NCBI RefSeq assembly: GCF_002754475.1
Contig: NZ_PEFL01000001.1
Coordinates: 1,364,001 to 1,428,000, forward strand
Direction: 5' to 3'
Length of the DNA stretch: 64,000 nt
DNA from: Comamonas sp. 26
GTDB taxonomy: Bacteria > Pseudomonadota > Gammaproteobacteria > Burkholderiales > Burkholderiaceae_C
In this document: piece by piece, positions 33,114 through 41,893 of the stretch
Layout: the number at the start of each line of letters is the position of its first letter
Numbering within the stretch: the first letter of the stretch is position 1
Program-made: the position numbers and the translations under genes
Notes under the pieces: model-generated
The model's database searches: none
Seen by the model: only the letters and a program-made list of their open reading frames with translations
What the model was told of the DNA's origin: nothing

Positions 33114-35567
33114 ATGCAATTTCCTGAATCCTGGTTGCGTGAATACTGCAACCCCAACCTGACCACCCAGCAACTGGCCGACACCCTGACCATGGCCGGT
33201 CTGGAAGTGGAAGAGCTGGATCCCGTGGCACCTCCCTTCACCGGCATCGTCGTCGGTGAAATCAAGGAAGCCGTGCAGCATCCCGACGCCGACCGTTTGC
33301 GCATCTGCCAGGTGGATGTAGGCGGCCCCGAGCTGCTGAACATCGTCTGCGGCGCACCCAATGCACGCGTGGGCATTCGCATTCCCTGTGCCACCGTGGG
33401 CGCCGCGCTGCCGCCAGGCGCGGACGGCAAGCCCTTCATGATCAAGGTGGGCAAGCTGCGCGGTGTGCAAAGCTTTGGCATGCTGTGCTCGGCCAAGGAG
33501 CTGGGCATTGACGACGACGCCAGCGGCCTGCTGGAGTTCCCTGCCGATGCGCCTCTGGGCCAGAACGTGCGTGAGTACCTGAATCTGGACGACACGCTGT
33601 TCACGCTGAAGTTGACGCCTAACTTGGCGCATTGCCTGTCGGTGTACGGCGTAGCGCGCGAGCTGTCGGCATTGACTGGCACGCCGCTGAAGGCTTTGTC
33701 TTTCCCCGCTGCTGCTGTGGCCTTGCAAGACAAGCTGCCCGTCAAGATTGAAGCGACCGATCTGTGCGGCCGCTTCTCGGGCCGCATCGTGCGCAATGTC
33801 AACACGCAAGTGAAGACGCCCCAGTGGATGGTCGATCGTCTGGCTCGCTGCGGCCAGCGCTCGGTGAGCCCGCTGGTGGACATTTCCAACTATGTGATGT
33901 TCGAGCTGGGTCGCCCCAGCCACATTTTTGATCTGGACAAGATCAGCGGTGGTCTGACTGTGCGTTGGGGCCAGCAGGGCGAAACGCTCAAGCTGCTCAA
34001 CGGCAACACCATCAAGATTGACGACTTCATCAAAGTGGGCGTGATTGCCGACGACAAGGAAGTCGAATCGCTGGCCGGCATCATGGGTGGCGATGCGACT
34101 GCCGTGTCCGACGACACCAAGAACATCTACATCGAAGCCGCCTTCTGGTTCCCCAAGGCCATGGCTGGCCGTTCGCGCCATTTCAACTTCTCGACCGACG
34201 CGGGTCACCGCTTCGAGCGCGGCGTGGACCCCGAGTTCACCACCGAGCACATTGAGCGCATCACCGCGCTGGTGCTGGAAATCTGCGGCACGCCCGACAC
34301 GCAAGTTGCGGCCATGGACGATCAAAAGCCCAACATGCCCCAGCCAAAGCCCGTGCAACTGCGCGTGGCCCGCGCTGCCAAGGTCATCGGCATGGCCGTG
34401 ACCCAGCAGCAAGTGCTGGATGCGTTGAACGGTCTTGGCCTGCCCGCGACTGTGGTCAGTGAAGGTGTGGTCAGCGTGACTGCGCCCACCTTCCGCTTCG
34501 ACATCAATCTGGAAGAAGATTTGATTGAAGAAGTGGCTCGCATGATCGGCTACGAAAACCTGCCGACCACCAAGCCGCTGGCGCCCATCTCGCCCAAGCT
34601 GCGCGCTGAAAACCAGCGCAGCCCGTTTGGCGTGCGCCATGAACTGGCGGGTCTGGGCTATCAAGAAACCATCAACTTCAGCTTTGTGGAAGAAAAGTGG
34701 GAGCAAGAGCTGGCGGGCAACAACAACGCCATCAAGCTGCTCAACCCCATTGCCAGCCATTTGAGCGTGATGCGCTCGTCGCTGCTGGGTTCCTTGCTGC
34801 AAGTTTTGAAGTTCAATGTGGACCGCAAGGCCCAGCGCGTACGCGTGTTTGAACTGGGCCGCGTGTTCTTCAAGGACGACACCGTGGTGGAGTCCGACAC
34901 CACCGTCAAGGGCTTTTACCAGCCCATGCGCGTGGCAGGTCTCGCCTACGGCGCAGCCGAACAGTTGCAATGGGGCAAGGCAGAAGCCAAGGTGGACTTT
35001 TACGACGTCAAGGGCGATGTGGAAGCCTTGCTGGCACCGGCCAAGCCCGTTTTCGAGCCTGCTGAGCATCCTGCGATGCACCCCGGCCGCTGTGCCCGTG
35101 TGCTGCTGGATGGCAAGGAAATCGGCTTTGTCGGCGAACTGCACCCCAAGTGGCGCCAAGAATGGGATCTGGCCCAGGCGCCTGTGATGTTCGAGCTGGA
35201 GCTCGACGCTGTGCTGGCGCGTAACGTGCCTGTGTTCAAGCCTGTGGCCAAGCATCAGGCTGTGGAGCGCGACATTGCCGTAGTGGTGAAGGAAGCTGTG
35301 ACCCACACCCAGGTGATGGACGCCGTGCAGCAAGGTGTGAAGGGGGCTGTGTTGCGCTCAGCCGTGCTGTTTGACGTGTTCCGCCCCAAGAAGCTCAAGA
35401 CCGGTGAAGAAGCCGCTGCAGGCAGCCTGGCTCAGGACGAAAAGAGCCTGGCCGTGCGTCTGACGCTGGGCAGCGATACCGCTTCATTGACCGATGCCGA
35501 GATCGACGCCGCCATGCAAGGCGCCATTGCCGCTTTGGTGGAGCGCGTTGCAGCGCGTCTGCGTTGA
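33114..35567 (+). CDS. pheT: Phenylalanyl-tRNA synthetase beta subunit
   Basis: An 817-residue beta subunit. It has an N-terminal EMAP/OB-like tRNA-binding domain (about 38-150, [24 protein letters not shown]), B3/B4 editing domain (about 210-390, with [20 protein letters not shown]), B5 domain (about 400-475), a catalytic-like core (about 480-690, [19 protein letters not shown]) and the C-terminal ferredoxin-fold anticodon-binding domain (about 720-817, [19 protein letters not shown]). The 165-bp spacer from pheS is longer than the few bases seen in many genomes and holds an inverted repeat around ATCACTTCAG/CTGAAGTG. The ribosome binding site is weak. Confidence 0.97.
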   Translation: MQFPESWLREYCNPNLTTQQLADTLTMAGLEVEELDPVAPPFTGIVVGEIKEAVQHPDADRLRICQVDVGGPELLNIVCGAPNARVGIRIPCATVGAALPPGADGKPFMIKVGKLRGVQSFGMLCSAKELGIDDDASGLLEFPADAPLGQNVREYLNLDDTLFTLKLTPNLAHCLSVYGVARELSALTGTPLKALSFPAAAVALQDKLPVKIEATDLCGRFSGRIVRNVNTQVKTPQWMVDRLARCGQRSVSPLVDISNYVMFELGRPSHIFDLDKISGGLTVRWGQQGETLKLLNGNTIKIDDFIKVGVIADDKEVESLAGIMGGDATAVSDDTKNIYIEAAFWFPKAMAGRSRHFNFSTDAGHRFERGVDPEFTTEHIERITALVLEICGTPDTQVAAMDDQKPNMPQPKPVQLRVARAAKVIGMAVTQQQVLDALNGLGLPATVVSEGVVSVTAPTFRFDINLEEDLIEEVARMIGYENLPTTKPLAPISPKLRAENQRSPFGVRHELAGLGYQETINFSFVEEKWEQELAGNNNAIKLLNPIASHLSVMRSSLLGSLLQVLKFNVDRKAQRVRVFELGRVFFKDDTVVESDTTVKGFYQPMRVAGLAYGAAEQLQWGKAEAKVDFYDVKGDVEALLAPAKPVFEPAEHPAMHPGRCARVLLDGKEIGFVGELHPKWRQEWDLAQAPVMFELELDAVLARNVPVFKPVAKHQAVERDIAVVVKEAVTHTQVMDAVQQGVKGAVLRSAVLFDVFRPKKLKTGEEAAAGSLAQDEKSLAVRLTLGSDTASLTDAEIDAAMQGAIAALVERVAARLR

Positions 35568-35595
35568 TATGTTCAATCCCCAAGGAGATCGACCT

Positions 35596-35922
35596 ATGGA
35601 GCTAGCCGTAGAAAGCATCGACAGCCCTGCGCTGACCAAGGCGCAGCTGGCCGATCTGCTGTTTGACGAAATCGGGCTGAACAAGCGCGAAGCCAAGGAT
35701 ATGGTGGATGCGTTTTTTGACCTGATCTCGCAAAAGCTGGTGGAAGGTGAAGATGTCAAGCTCTCGGGCTTTGGCAACTTCCAGATCCGCACCAAGGCGC
35801 CGCGCCCCGGTCGCAATCCCCGCACAGGAGAACTGATCCCCATTGCGGCGCGCCGTGTGGTGACTTTTCATGCCAGCAGCAAACTCAAAGAGCTGATTCA
35901 GGGCGAAAGCTCAGAGTTTTAA
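35596..35922 (+). CDS. ihfA: Integration host factor alpha subunit
   Basis: 108 residues from the ATG at 35596, which has CCCCAAGGAGATCGACCT before it; longer frames overlapping pheT are not used. IHF is a DNA-bending heterodimer. The HU/IHF fold is plain: [85 protein letters not shown]. The Pro in PGRNPRTGE is the residue that intercalates at the DNA kinks. The order pheT-ihfA-merR is conserved in proteobacteria. Confidence 0.97.
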   Translation: MELAVESIDSPALTKAQLADLLFDEIGLNKREAKDMVDAFFDLISQKLVEGEDVKLSGFGNFQIRTKAPRPGRNPRTGELIPIAARRVVTFHASSKLKELIQGESSEF

Positions 35923-36080
35923 ACCATTGGCGTGATACCTGATGCCTTGCACGCCAAGGCATCGCACAATTGAAGAGCTGACAAGTCTTGTGCCACCAAC
36001 GGCGCAAGGTCCTGTCAGCTCTTCGCGTTATATTGCATACCTTCCTGCACCCAACCTCCACAGACTGCTTGCAACCAGCC

Positions 36081-36542
36081 ATGGGTACCCATTTGCCAGC
36101 GATTCCCGCCAAGCGCTATTTCACCATTGGTGAAGTAGCCGATCTGTGCGACGTCAAGCCCCATGTTCTGCGTTACTGGGAGCAGGAGTTTGTACAACTC
36201 AAACCCATGAAGCGCCGGGGTAACCGCCGCTACTATCAGCACCATGAAGTGCTGATGGTGCGCCGTATTCGAGAACTGCTTTATGAGCAAGGCTTCACCA
36301 TCAGCGGTGCACGCAATCGCCTGCGTGATTTGGTGGTGGGACATGGCAGAGCGCAGTCAACAGATTCATTGCGCGCACAAGAGCTAGCGCAGCCGGCCAA
36401 CACAATGTCTGCCGAGGCACTTGCCCAAAGTCATTTGTTGGCAGAAATGCTGGAGCTGCGCACTTCTGAGCCAGCTAGTGCGTTGGGGATTGAAGAAGTT
36501 AAGCAGGAGCTTTTGCAGATCAGGGCGTTGCTTTCCCTTTGA
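36081..36542 (+). CDS. MerR-family transcriptional regulator
   Basis: 153 residues from the ATG at 36081. The winged-helix DNA-binding domain is at about 12-80: KRYFTIGEVADLCDVKPHVLRYWEQEFVQLKPMKRRGNRRYYQHHEVLMVRRIRELLYEQGFTISGARNRL. The C-terminal part is a short coiled coil without cysteines, so metal sensing of the MerR type is unlikely. This IHF-linked MerR-like gene is conserved after ihfA in many beta- and gammaproteobacteria, and its target is not known. It ends 30 bases before the first tRNA-Pro. Confidence 0.92.
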   Translation: MGTHLPAIPAKRYFTIGEVADLCDVKPHVLRYWEQEFVQLKPMKRRGNRRYYQHHEVLMVRRIRELLYEQGFTISGARNRLRDLVVGHGRAQSTDSLRAQELAQPANTMSAEALAQSHLLAEMLELRTSEPASALGIEEVKQELLQIRALLSL

Positions 36543-36572
36543 TGGGCTGAATCTGTGTATAATCAAATTCTT

Positions 36573-36649
36573 CGGAATGTAGCGCAGCCTGGTAGCGCAC
36601 TTGCATGGGGTGCAAGGGGTCGCGAGTTCGAATCCCGCCATTCCGACCA
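36573..36649 (+). tRNA. tRNA-Pro (anticodon GGG), copy 1
   Basis: 77 nt with encoded CCA. The acceptor stem CGGAATG pairs with CATTCCG. The anticodon arm CTTGC-ATGGGGT-GCAAG gives anticodon GGG, and the T arm contains GTTCGAATC. It is identical in sequence to the copy at 37645-37721. A possible -10 box (TATAAT) lies about 15 bases upstream, and a terminator hairpin follows at 36658-36692. Confidence 0.97.
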
Positions 36650-36657
36650 AATTAGAT

Positions 36658-36692
36658 AAGGGTTCCTAGCTATAAAGTTAGGAACCCTTTTT
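36658..36692 (+). terminator. Terminator of tRNA-Pro copy 1
   Basis: AAGGGTTCCTA and TAGGAACCCTT form an 11-bp stem with a 10-base loop, followed by T residues. The loop and flanks match the terminator of copy 2, but two base pairs differ by compensating changes. Confidence 0.9.
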
Positions 36693-37129
36693 CTATTGCG
36701 GCGTATTTCCCAAAAATATAGTGGCTTGTGGGGGCGAGAAAAGTGGTGTAGGACTGCTGCAGGCGGCCCCGGCTGTTTGTGCAAGTAACTAAACACACGT
36801 CGGAACTCTTCACTGTATACCGTAGCGTGAATTACGCTGGGTTTGGTGGAGGCTAATTGGTTAAATTGCTGGCGTCGGTCAGCACAGTTGGCATCTTGCC
36901 ATCAGTAGAAGTAGTTCGGTCATTTGAATAGCTTAACCCAGTTGCTGGGTGAGATCGCTGGGTCATGCCGCCAGCATTCTTGCAAGTGGCAATGCTGCAA
37001 AGTAGTCTCATCAGGCGGTGCTTGGCTGGGTGCCTGAGGGACGGCAAGTGGCGTGAAGGTCTACTTTGCAGATCCGCGCAGTCCATGGCAGAGTGGCACC
37101 TGCTAGAGCACGAACTCCAATACTTCTAC
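36693..37129. other. Non-coding stretch before the insertion-sequence scar
   Basis: No gene is supported. The first part, to about 36805, is a diverged counterpart of the sequence after tRNA-Pro copy 2: both contain GTGGTG followed by a CTGC-rich part, then TGCAAGTNACTAA. This indicates that the duplication extended beyond the tRNA. The rest looks like degraded sequence. Confidence 0.45.
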
Positions 37130-37264
37130 AAGGCATTGACCTCTGCCGATAGGGTGAAAAAACTGCAGGCTGTAGCCATAACCTTGAACAACAGGTCACG
37201 CAAAACATTAGGTTGGAGGAAGCCTGTTGAAGCACTGGTTGTCCATCTTAAATTCTGCGTTTAA
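37130..37264 (+). pseudogene. IS30-family transposase C-terminal remnant
   Basis: An open stretch encodes VKKLQAVAITLNNRSRKTLG followed by WRKPVEALVVHL. The LNxRxRKTLGWxxPxEAL pattern is the end of IS30-family transposases. Only about 40 residues remain, and no catalytic DDE residues or inverted repeats are visible. It is a dead fragment directly before an IS3-family fragment. Confidence 0.7.
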
Positions 37265-37279
37265 CCCGGTATTGCGACG

Positions 37280-37436
37280 ACCGGTTGAATCTACCCAGTT
37301 CACTGGTCATGACTGGCAGGGATTTCTGCACGACCATGACCTAGTCTCAGCATGAGCCGTCGAGGCAACTGTCACAGTAACGCTGTGTCGAGAGCTTCTT
37401 TCAGTTGCTTAAACGCGAGCGTATGCATCGCCAGAT
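37280..37436 (+). pseudogene. IS3-family OrfB transposase remnant with frameshifts
   Basis: Three frames together give the end of an IS3-type OrfB: QFTGHDWQGFLHDHDLV, then SMSRRGNCHSNAV, then ESFFQLLKRERMHRQ. The SMSRRGNCxxNAxxESFF(Q)LLKRER run is diagnostic for the integrase core of IS3 transposases, where the Glu is the last catalytic residue. At least two frame changes separate the pieces (near 37350 and 37385), and the rest of the gene is gone. Confidence 0.75.
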
Positions 37437-37496
37437 GTTCGAATCCCGCTATCCCGAGTAATTTGAAAAAGGACCTGCTGAAAGTCAGACCTTTTT
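37437..37496 (+). pseudogene. tRNA 3'-end remnant with its own terminator-like hairpin
   Basis: GTTCGAATCCCGCTATCCCGA (37437-37457, 19 of 21 bases as in the 3' end of the flanking tRNA-Pro genes) abuts the IS3 remnant. It is followed after 8 bases by AAAAAGG...CCTTTTT (37466-37496), at about the spacing seen after the intact tRNAs. There is no CCA. It could be read as the last codons of the OrfB remnant, but the known OrfB continuation does not look like that. Confidence 0.5.
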
Positions 37497-37644
37497 CTCA
37501 ATTACAGCGTTCAAATTTACCTCGGATTAAGCAGCTGCTATGAAACGAGCAGCACTAAAGCATGATCCTGTTTGAGGTATAGACCATCTGAAATCGCATT
37601 TCTTGGTCGGAAGGTGGAAATTTTCGGCTAGAATCAATAGCTCA

Positions 37645-37721
37645 CGGAATGTAGCGCAGCCTGGTAGCGCACTTGCATGGGGTGCAAGGGGTCGCGAGTT
37701 CGAATCCCGCCATTCCGACCA
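37645..37721 (+). tRNA. tRNA-Pro (anticodon GGG), copy 2
   Basis: 77 nt, identical to copy 1, with CCA encoded and anticodon GGG. The upstream flank differs from copy 1 but keeps a -10-like TAGAAT about 12 bases before the gene. A terminator follows at 37730-37765. Confidence 0.97.
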
Positions 37722-37729
37722 TAATAGAT

Positions 37730-37765
37730 AAGGACTCCTAGCTATAAAGTTAGGAGTCCTTTTTC
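37730..37765 (+). terminator. Terminator of tRNA-Pro copy 2
   Basis: AAGGACTCCTA and TAGGAGTCCTT pair over 11 bp around the same loop as in copy 1, followed by TTTT. Two pairs (G-C to A-T and T-A to C-G) have changed on both sides compared with copy 1. Confidence 0.9.
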
Positions 37766-37971
37766 TATTGTTGCATCATTAGCAACAAATAAGGTAATTT
37801 TTGGGTAGTAATAGAGACAGTGGTGCGCAGCCTGCTGGAGGCTGCAGCGGTTTTTCATGCAAGTGACTAAGCACAATTTTCGGACAAATGGCTTGTGAGG
37901 CATGACCCCGACGATCTCGCCCAGCAACTGGTTGAGTTGTTCAGGCGGCGGGGTCATCTCTAGTGTTAAAC
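37766..37971. other. Spacer between tRNA-Pro copy 2 and the sensor kinase gene
   Basis: Diverged counterpart of the sequence after tRNA-Pro copy 1. No gene or terminator is supported; a small minus-strand frame at 37742-38011 overlaps the kinase 3' end and is not called. Confidence 0.4.
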
Positions 37972-39339
37972 CTATCTGGGAAAACGAAGTGTGAATTGGG
38001 TGCCTTTGCACGAGCTGCTGACGAGCACTTCTCCGCCGTGCATGAGCATGATTGAATGGACAATCGCGAGGCCTAGGCCGCCTGAATCATCGGGGTGGGA
38101 GCGAGATGCATCACAGCGGTAGAAGCGATCAAATATTCGGGGAAGATGTTCGTCTCCAATCGGTGGCCCTTGATTAAGTACCTCAATATCTAGCCACTTC
38201 GGTGCCCGAGTATTGCAGCGCAGCGTGACGACGGTATTGCTCTGTCCATAGCGAATCGCATTTGCCACAAGATTGGCCAAGGCGCGGCGTACCAAGCCAT
38301 TGTCTGCGGTCAGATGGCCGTGGGCGCTTGCTTCAATCCGCATTCCGCGCTCCTGGGCCATTCCCTCGAAGTAACTCGAAAGCTGTTGCGATAATTTTTC
38401 CAAATCAACGGATTCCAGTTGCAACGCTGAGTCCTGCTTTTCTGCCCTGGCCAGAAACAGCATGTTGTCAATCATTCGCGCTAAGCGCTCGTACTCCTCT
38501 TGCTGGGAGTCGAGTAAATGCTCATAGTCTTCAAACGTTCGGGGCTGGCTCAGCGACAACTGGTTCTGAACCATGAGATTGTTGAGGGGGGTTCGCATCT
38601 CATGGGCTAAATCTTCCGAAAAGCGGGAAAGTTTTGCATACCCTTCCTCCAGTCGTGCCAGCATCAGGTTCAAGGCCGCCGTCAAAGCTTGCAGCTCTTG
38701 GGGCTGTTTTTGTTCATCCAGACGCAGGCCCAGGTGTTGGGGGCTAACGCCTGCCGCTTGCTGGCTTAGTCGGTGAAGGGGTAAAAGTCCGCGGCGCACT
38801 ACTTCCCACCCGACGATGAACGCCAGAAGCACACCAGCTAACCACGCCACACCCAGATTCCAGCGATAAGCGGCCATCATCTGCTCGCGCTCAGTCAGTA
38901 ATTTGCTCGCGATGATAAAGAGGTTTCCATCTCCGCTATTCACCTTTTCCCAGGCTATTCGAGCAGGTTCCGCGCTAGTGGTGGTGAACAAGGATAATGG
39001 CTTTAATTCGGAAATAATAGGTGTTGGTAAGTTTTCTGGATTGACATCAATTAATACTTTTCCTGCTTCGTTGATAATCCATAATGCATTATCTTTATTG
39101 CCAAGCATATTGGAGTAAAGCTTTGGCTGTTTTTTTAAAAAATCTATATTGCTATCATCTTTTATGATGTTTTCAATGCGATCAATGCGTCCCAGCAAGG
39201 CCATATCATCGCGGTATGCGACTTCCCTTTCCAGCGCGTTAAAAACATAAAACCCCATAAGAGCAAACAAAACCGCACTGGCCAAGGCAAACAGCAAAGC
39301 GAGCCTTAACCGAAGACTGGCATGTTTTTGATGCATCAC
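37972..39339 (-). CDS. Sensor histidine kinase, HprS/CusS-like
   Basis: A 455-residue membrane kinase. First membrane helix at about 11-33, periplasmic domain about 34-160, second helix about 161-183, HAMP about 184-235. The phosphorylated His is in [15 protein letters not shown] near 245. N, G and F boxes follow: [15 protein letters not shown], the loop with [35 protein letters not shown], and [10 protein letters not shown]. This architecture and the GLGLAIVxSIMxxHGG ending are those of the heavy-metal/peroxide kinases CusS and HprS. It overlaps the response regulator by four bases. The periplasmic domain has no cysteine or obvious metal cluster. The divergent secreted HbpS-like and transthyretin-like genes favour an HprS-type or heme/redox signal. 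Confidence 0.92.
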   Translation of the reverse strand: MMHQKHASLRLRLALLFALASAVLFALMGFYVFNALEREVAYRDDMALLGRIDRIENIIKDDSNIDFLKKQPKLYSNMLGNKDNALWIINEAGKVLIDVNPENLPTPIISELKPLSLFTTTSAEPARIAWEKVNSGDGNLFIIASKLLTEREQMMAAYRWNLGVAWLAGVLLAFIVGWEVVRRGLLPLHRLSQQAAGVSPQHLGLRLDEQKQPQELQALTAALNLMLARLEEGYAKLSRFSEDLAHEMRTPLNNLMVQNQLSLSQPRTFEDYEHLLDSQQEEYERLARMIDNMLFLARAEKQDSALQLESVDLEKLSQQLSSYFEGMAQERGMRIEASAHGHLTADNGLVRRALANLVANAIRYGQSNTVVTLRCNTRAPKWLDIEVLNQGPPIGDEHLPRIFDRFYRCDASRSHPDDSGGLGLAIVHSIMLMHGGEVLVSSSCKGTQFTLRFPR

Positions 39340-40010
39340 GGCAGCGTGTCCTCTATGCGGTAACCCATCCCGCGCACGGTTTGGATGAGCTTGACTGAAA
39401 ACCCATCATCAATTTTGGCCCGCAGGCGACGGATGGCTACATCCACCACATTGGTGTCGCTGTCGAAATTCATATCCCACACTTGGGATGCAATCTGGCT
39501 GCGCGACATGACCTCCCCTTTGTGCATTAGCAGTAGTTGCAGCAATGCGAACTCTTTGTTCGTCAAATCAATGCGCTGGCCAGCACGAATGGCCCGGCGT
39601 TTGAGCATGTCTACTTCCAGATCGGCCAGCTCGAAAGTGTCTTGCTGGCGTATCGGCGTTCTGCGCAGCAGGGTGCGCACTCGTGCCAAAAGCTCTGCAT
39701 ATGAAAAGGGTTTGATCAGATAGTCATCGGCGCCTAGCTCCAGGCCTTTTACGCGGTCCTCCACGGAGTCTCTTGCCGTCAAAAAGAGCACGGGAGCCTG
39801 ATTGCTTTCACGAAAACGGCGAATAAAACTCCAGCCGTCAATGCCGGGCAGCATGACATCGAGGATCAGCAAATCAAAGTCGCTGGATTGTGCGATGAAA
39901 AGGCCATCAATGCCATCATTGGAGACCTCGACTTGATAGCCTGAATTCGTAAGACCTTTCTTCAGGTAATCGGCTGCCTTTATCTCATCTTCTATGATTA
40001 ATATACGCAT
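39336..40010 (-). CDS. OmpR-family response regulator, HprR/CusR-like
   Basis: 224 residues from the ATG at 40010 ([20 protein letters not shown]); the frame extends upstream but those residues do not fit the family. The receiver domain has the acidic pair in IIEDE, the phosphorylated Asp in [14 protein letters not shown] near residue 51, Thr in LFLTARD and Lys in [10 protein letters not shown]. The winged-helix output domain covers about 125-220 ([53 protein letters not shown], ending in TVRGMGYRI). This closely follows CusR/HprR. The intergenic region to the divergent gene holds an HprR-box-like palindrome. Confidence 0.94.
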   Translation of the reverse strand: MRILIIEDEIKAADYLKKGLTNSGYQVEVSNDGIDGLFIAQSSDFDLLILDVMLPGIDGWSFIRRFRESNQAPVLFLTARDSVEDRVKGLELGADDYLIKPFSYAELLARVRTLLRRTPIRQQDTFELADLEVDMLKRRAIRAGQRIDLTNKEFALLQLLLMHKGEVMSRSQIASQVWDMNFDSDTNVVDVAIRRLRAKIDDGFSVKLIQTVRGMGYRIEDTLP

Positions 40011-40067
40011 AATTAATTGCTTGTTGTTTTTAAATAAAAAAATGATAACGATAAATGGCCTGATCAA

Positions 40068-40085
40068 CATTAAAAAAATGTAATG
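40068..40085. promoter_or_regulatory. HprR/CusR-box-like palindrome
   Basis: CATTAAAAAAATGTAATG agrees at 16 of 18 positions with the box I recall for Escherichia coli HprR upstream of hiuH (CATTACAAAATTGTAATG). It lies in the 153-bp region between the response regulator and the divergent secreted-protein genes, so it could control both. Confidence 0.7.
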
Positions 40086-40163
40086 AACGTGCAATCTTGG
40101 CGTTAAGAGCAATGCGCAAAATTCCCTTTATTCGCTAAACAACTCGAATACAGGATGATCAAA

Positions 40164-40664
40164 ATGCGATTGTTTTCCATCAAGCCGGTTGGCGGTTTTC
40201 TTCTCATGGCCTCGGCACATGCTTTTGCTGCCCAACCTGCTCCATTGCAACAAAGCAATATGTCGCTCAATCTGGCGAATGCTTTGTTGGAGGCAACCAT
40301 GTCGGCATGCCATGCACAAGGCCGCTCTGCAGTTGCAGCAGTGATTGACCGTGGTGGTCATCTGCTTTCTTTACAGCGCGACGACAGTGTCGGACCACAC
40401 AACACAGATGCCGCTGTGAAGAAGGCATTCACTGCGCTTTCAAGCAAGACGCCTTCGCGCATTTTTGCGGAAAACGCCCGCAAGAACCCCGAGTCCAACA
40501 ATCTGAACACGATTGACAGCCTTTTGCTCATCGGCGGCGGAGTGCCCGTGAAAGTGGGTACCGAAGTCATTGGCGCTATCGGTGTTGGCGGAGCCGGTGG
40601 TTCGGCCATTGACGAAGGCTGCGCCTTGCAAGCCATCGACAAGGTGCTGGGCACCGCCAAATAA
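40164..40664 (+). CDS. Secreted GlcG/HbpS-family (heme-binding-like) protein
   Basis: 166 residues from the ATG at 40164, supported by AGGA nine bases upstream; a second ATG at 40155 is too close to that site. The signal peptide is about MRLFSIKPVGGFLLMASAHAFA. The mature domain is DUF336/HbpS: SACHAQGRSAVAAVIDRGGHLLSLQRDD near 50-77, AAVKKAFTALSSKTPS, GGGVPVKVGTEVIGAIGVGGAGG near 126-148. In Streptomyces, secreted HbpS binds heme and iron and modulates the SenS sensor kinase. Here a secreted homologue is divergent from a sensor kinase and regulator pair. That functional parallel is an inference. The next gene starts 55 bases later. Confidence 0.88.
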   Translation: MRLFSIKPVGGFLLMASAHAFAAQPAPLQQSNMSLNLANALLEATMSACHAQGRSAVAAVIDRGGHLLSLQRDDSVGPHNTDAAVKKAFTALSSKTPSRIFAENARKNPESNNLNTIDSLLLIGGGVPVKVGTEVIGAIGVGGAGGSAIDEGCALQAIDKVLGTAK

Positions 40665-40719
40665 CTGCTTTTATTCGTTTCTTTTCTTCATCCATTGATC
40701 TACACCCCCAGGAACTTCC

Positions 40720-41133
40720 ATGCAAAAAACCAAACTGCTTATCGCCGGCCTGCTGTTGAATGCTGCTTTTGCCACCTCTGCTCTGGCCGCATCCAATCCT
40801 CTGAGCGTTCATGTGCTGAACTTGCAAGACGGTCTGCCGTCGGCGGGTGTGAATGTGAGCCTGGAAAAAAAGGTCGATAGCAAGTGGGTGAAAATCAACG
40901 AGGGCGTCACCAATGAGCAAGGTCGTATTCCAGCGCTTTACCCCTCCGAATCCATCATGGAAAAAGGCAGCTACCGCGTGACCTTCCAGACTGAGGAGTG
41001 GTTCAACAAGCGCAAGACCTCTACGTTCTTCCCTGAAATTCCCGTGATCTTCAAGGCTGACGGCTCGGTCCCTCACTACCATATCCCTTTGCTGCTAAGC
41101 CCTTACGGCTTCTCTAGCTACCGCGGTAACTGA
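40720..41133 (+). CDS. hiuH: Secreted transthyretin-like protein (5-hydroxyisourate hydrolase family)
   Basis: 137 residues with signal peptide MQKTKLLIAGLLLNAAFATSALA. The mature part is a transthyretin fold of the HIUase type: NPLSVHVLNLQDGLPSAGVNVSLEKK near 25-50, then FFPEIPVIFKADGSVPHYHIPLLLSPYGFSSYRGN. The His in LSVHVLN, an Arg in GRIP and the C-terminal YRG match the catalytic residues of HIUase, although the usual end is YRGS and here it is YRGN. The enzyme hydrolyses 5-hydroxyisourate from urate oxidation. In Escherichia coli the periplasmic hiuH is controlled by the peroxide-responsive HprRS pair, the same arrangement as here. Confidence 0.9.
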   Translation: MQKTKLLIAGLLLNAAFATSALAASNPLSVHVLNLQDGLPSAGVNVSLEKKVDSKWVKINEGVTNEQGRIPALYPSESIMEKGSYRVTFQTEEWFNKRKTSTFFPEIPVIFKADGSVPHYHIPLLLSPYGFSSYRGN

Positions 41134-41405
41134 TTGGCGCTTGACTTCCTGGTACTTGGTGCAGGAAGTCGCAGCAGCAAGCGGAAAAATAGTTGCGATT
41201 CTGTTGCAGTATCAGAAGAGTTGTCGGGCAACCCGCTTGCGTATTTGCTTGTGGGATACCGCTATGCGGTGTTTGCTAGTTCAACACGTCGCTTTAAGCG
41301 GGCGTCTAGTCTAAGCATCACTGCAGTGCACCAGCAGTGCAGGAAAAGACAACAAAGAGGGCGAAAGCGCAATTCTTTGTTTACTCTGCAGGCCATAAAA
41401 GACAA
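41134..41405. other. Intergenic region downstream of hiuH
   Basis: No gene is supported. GACTTCCTG and CAGGAAGTC near 41146-41170 form a 9-bp stem that probably marks the hiuH 3' end, without a T run. The remainder has no recognisable structure. Confidence 0.4.
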
Positions 41406-41437
41406 AAGGACTTAGCCGATCTCTCAGCTAAGTCCTT
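41406..41437 (-). terminator. Terminator of tRNA-Pro(UGG)
   Basis: AAGGACTTAGC and GCTAAGTCCTT form an 11-bp stem; on the minus strand the sequence continues TTGTC. It lies directly behind the tRNA on the minus strand. Confidence 0.8.
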
Positions 41438-41444
41438 GAATCAT

Positions 41445-41521
41445 TGGTCGGAGCGGCGGGATTCGAACTCGCGACCCTCTGCTCCCAAAGCAGATGCGCT
41501 ACCAGGCTGCGCTACGCTCCG
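41445..41521 (-). tRNA. tRNA-Pro (anticodon UGG)
   Basis: 77 nt on the minus strand with encoded CCA. The acceptor stem is CGGAGCG/CGCTCCG. The anticodon arm TCTGC-TTTGGGA-GCAGA gives UGG. The D arm (TAGCGCAGCCTGGTAGCGCA) and T arm are the same as in the tRNA-Pro(GGG) copies. It lies 70 bases downstream of infA on the same strand. Confidence 0.97.
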
Positions 41522-41590
41522 AAGCCTCTATTATAGGCGCAAAAATCAGCTCGTTTTGGAAGAGGAGCTACTTTTGAGTGAAGAGGCAAA

Positions 41591-41848
41591 TTACTTCGCG
41601 CGACGCGGGGCAGGGCCTGGCCCGCGGTTGGCCAGGTGGCGGAAAGTGATGCGTCCCTTAGTCAGGTCGTAGGGCGACATTTCCAGCGATACGTTATCGC
41701 CCGCCAGAATGCGGATGTGATGCTTGCGCATCTTGCCGCCGGTGTAGGCAATCAGTTGGTGACCGTTTTCCAGCGTGACGCGAAAACGCGAGTCAGGCAG
41801 GACTTCCGTCACGGAGCCTTGCATTTCAATCAGTTCTTCCTTGGCCAT
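41591..41848 (-). CDS. infA: Translation initiation factor IF-1
   Basis: An 85-residue IF-1 with the single OB fold: [70 protein letters not shown]-1 binds the A site of 30S subunits. It carries a 14-residue basic tail ([14 protein letters not shown]) beyond the usual 72 residues. Burkholderiales often have two infA genes: one in the ribosomal-protein cluster and a longer one elsewhere. This is probably the second type. A 21-bp hairpin lies 46-95 bases upstream. Confidence 0.94.
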   Translation of the reverse strand: MAKEELIEMQGSVTEVLPDSRFRVTLENGHQLIAYTGGKMRKHHIRILAGDNVSLEMSPYDLTKGRITFRHLANRGPGPAPRRAK

Positions 41849-41893
41849 TTGTTCAATCTCTCAAAAAGGTCAGTTGCGGCGCTTGTTCGTCAT

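Noticed and set aside
33042..35333. 763-codon open frame on the minus strand
   Set aside because: Antisense of pheT.
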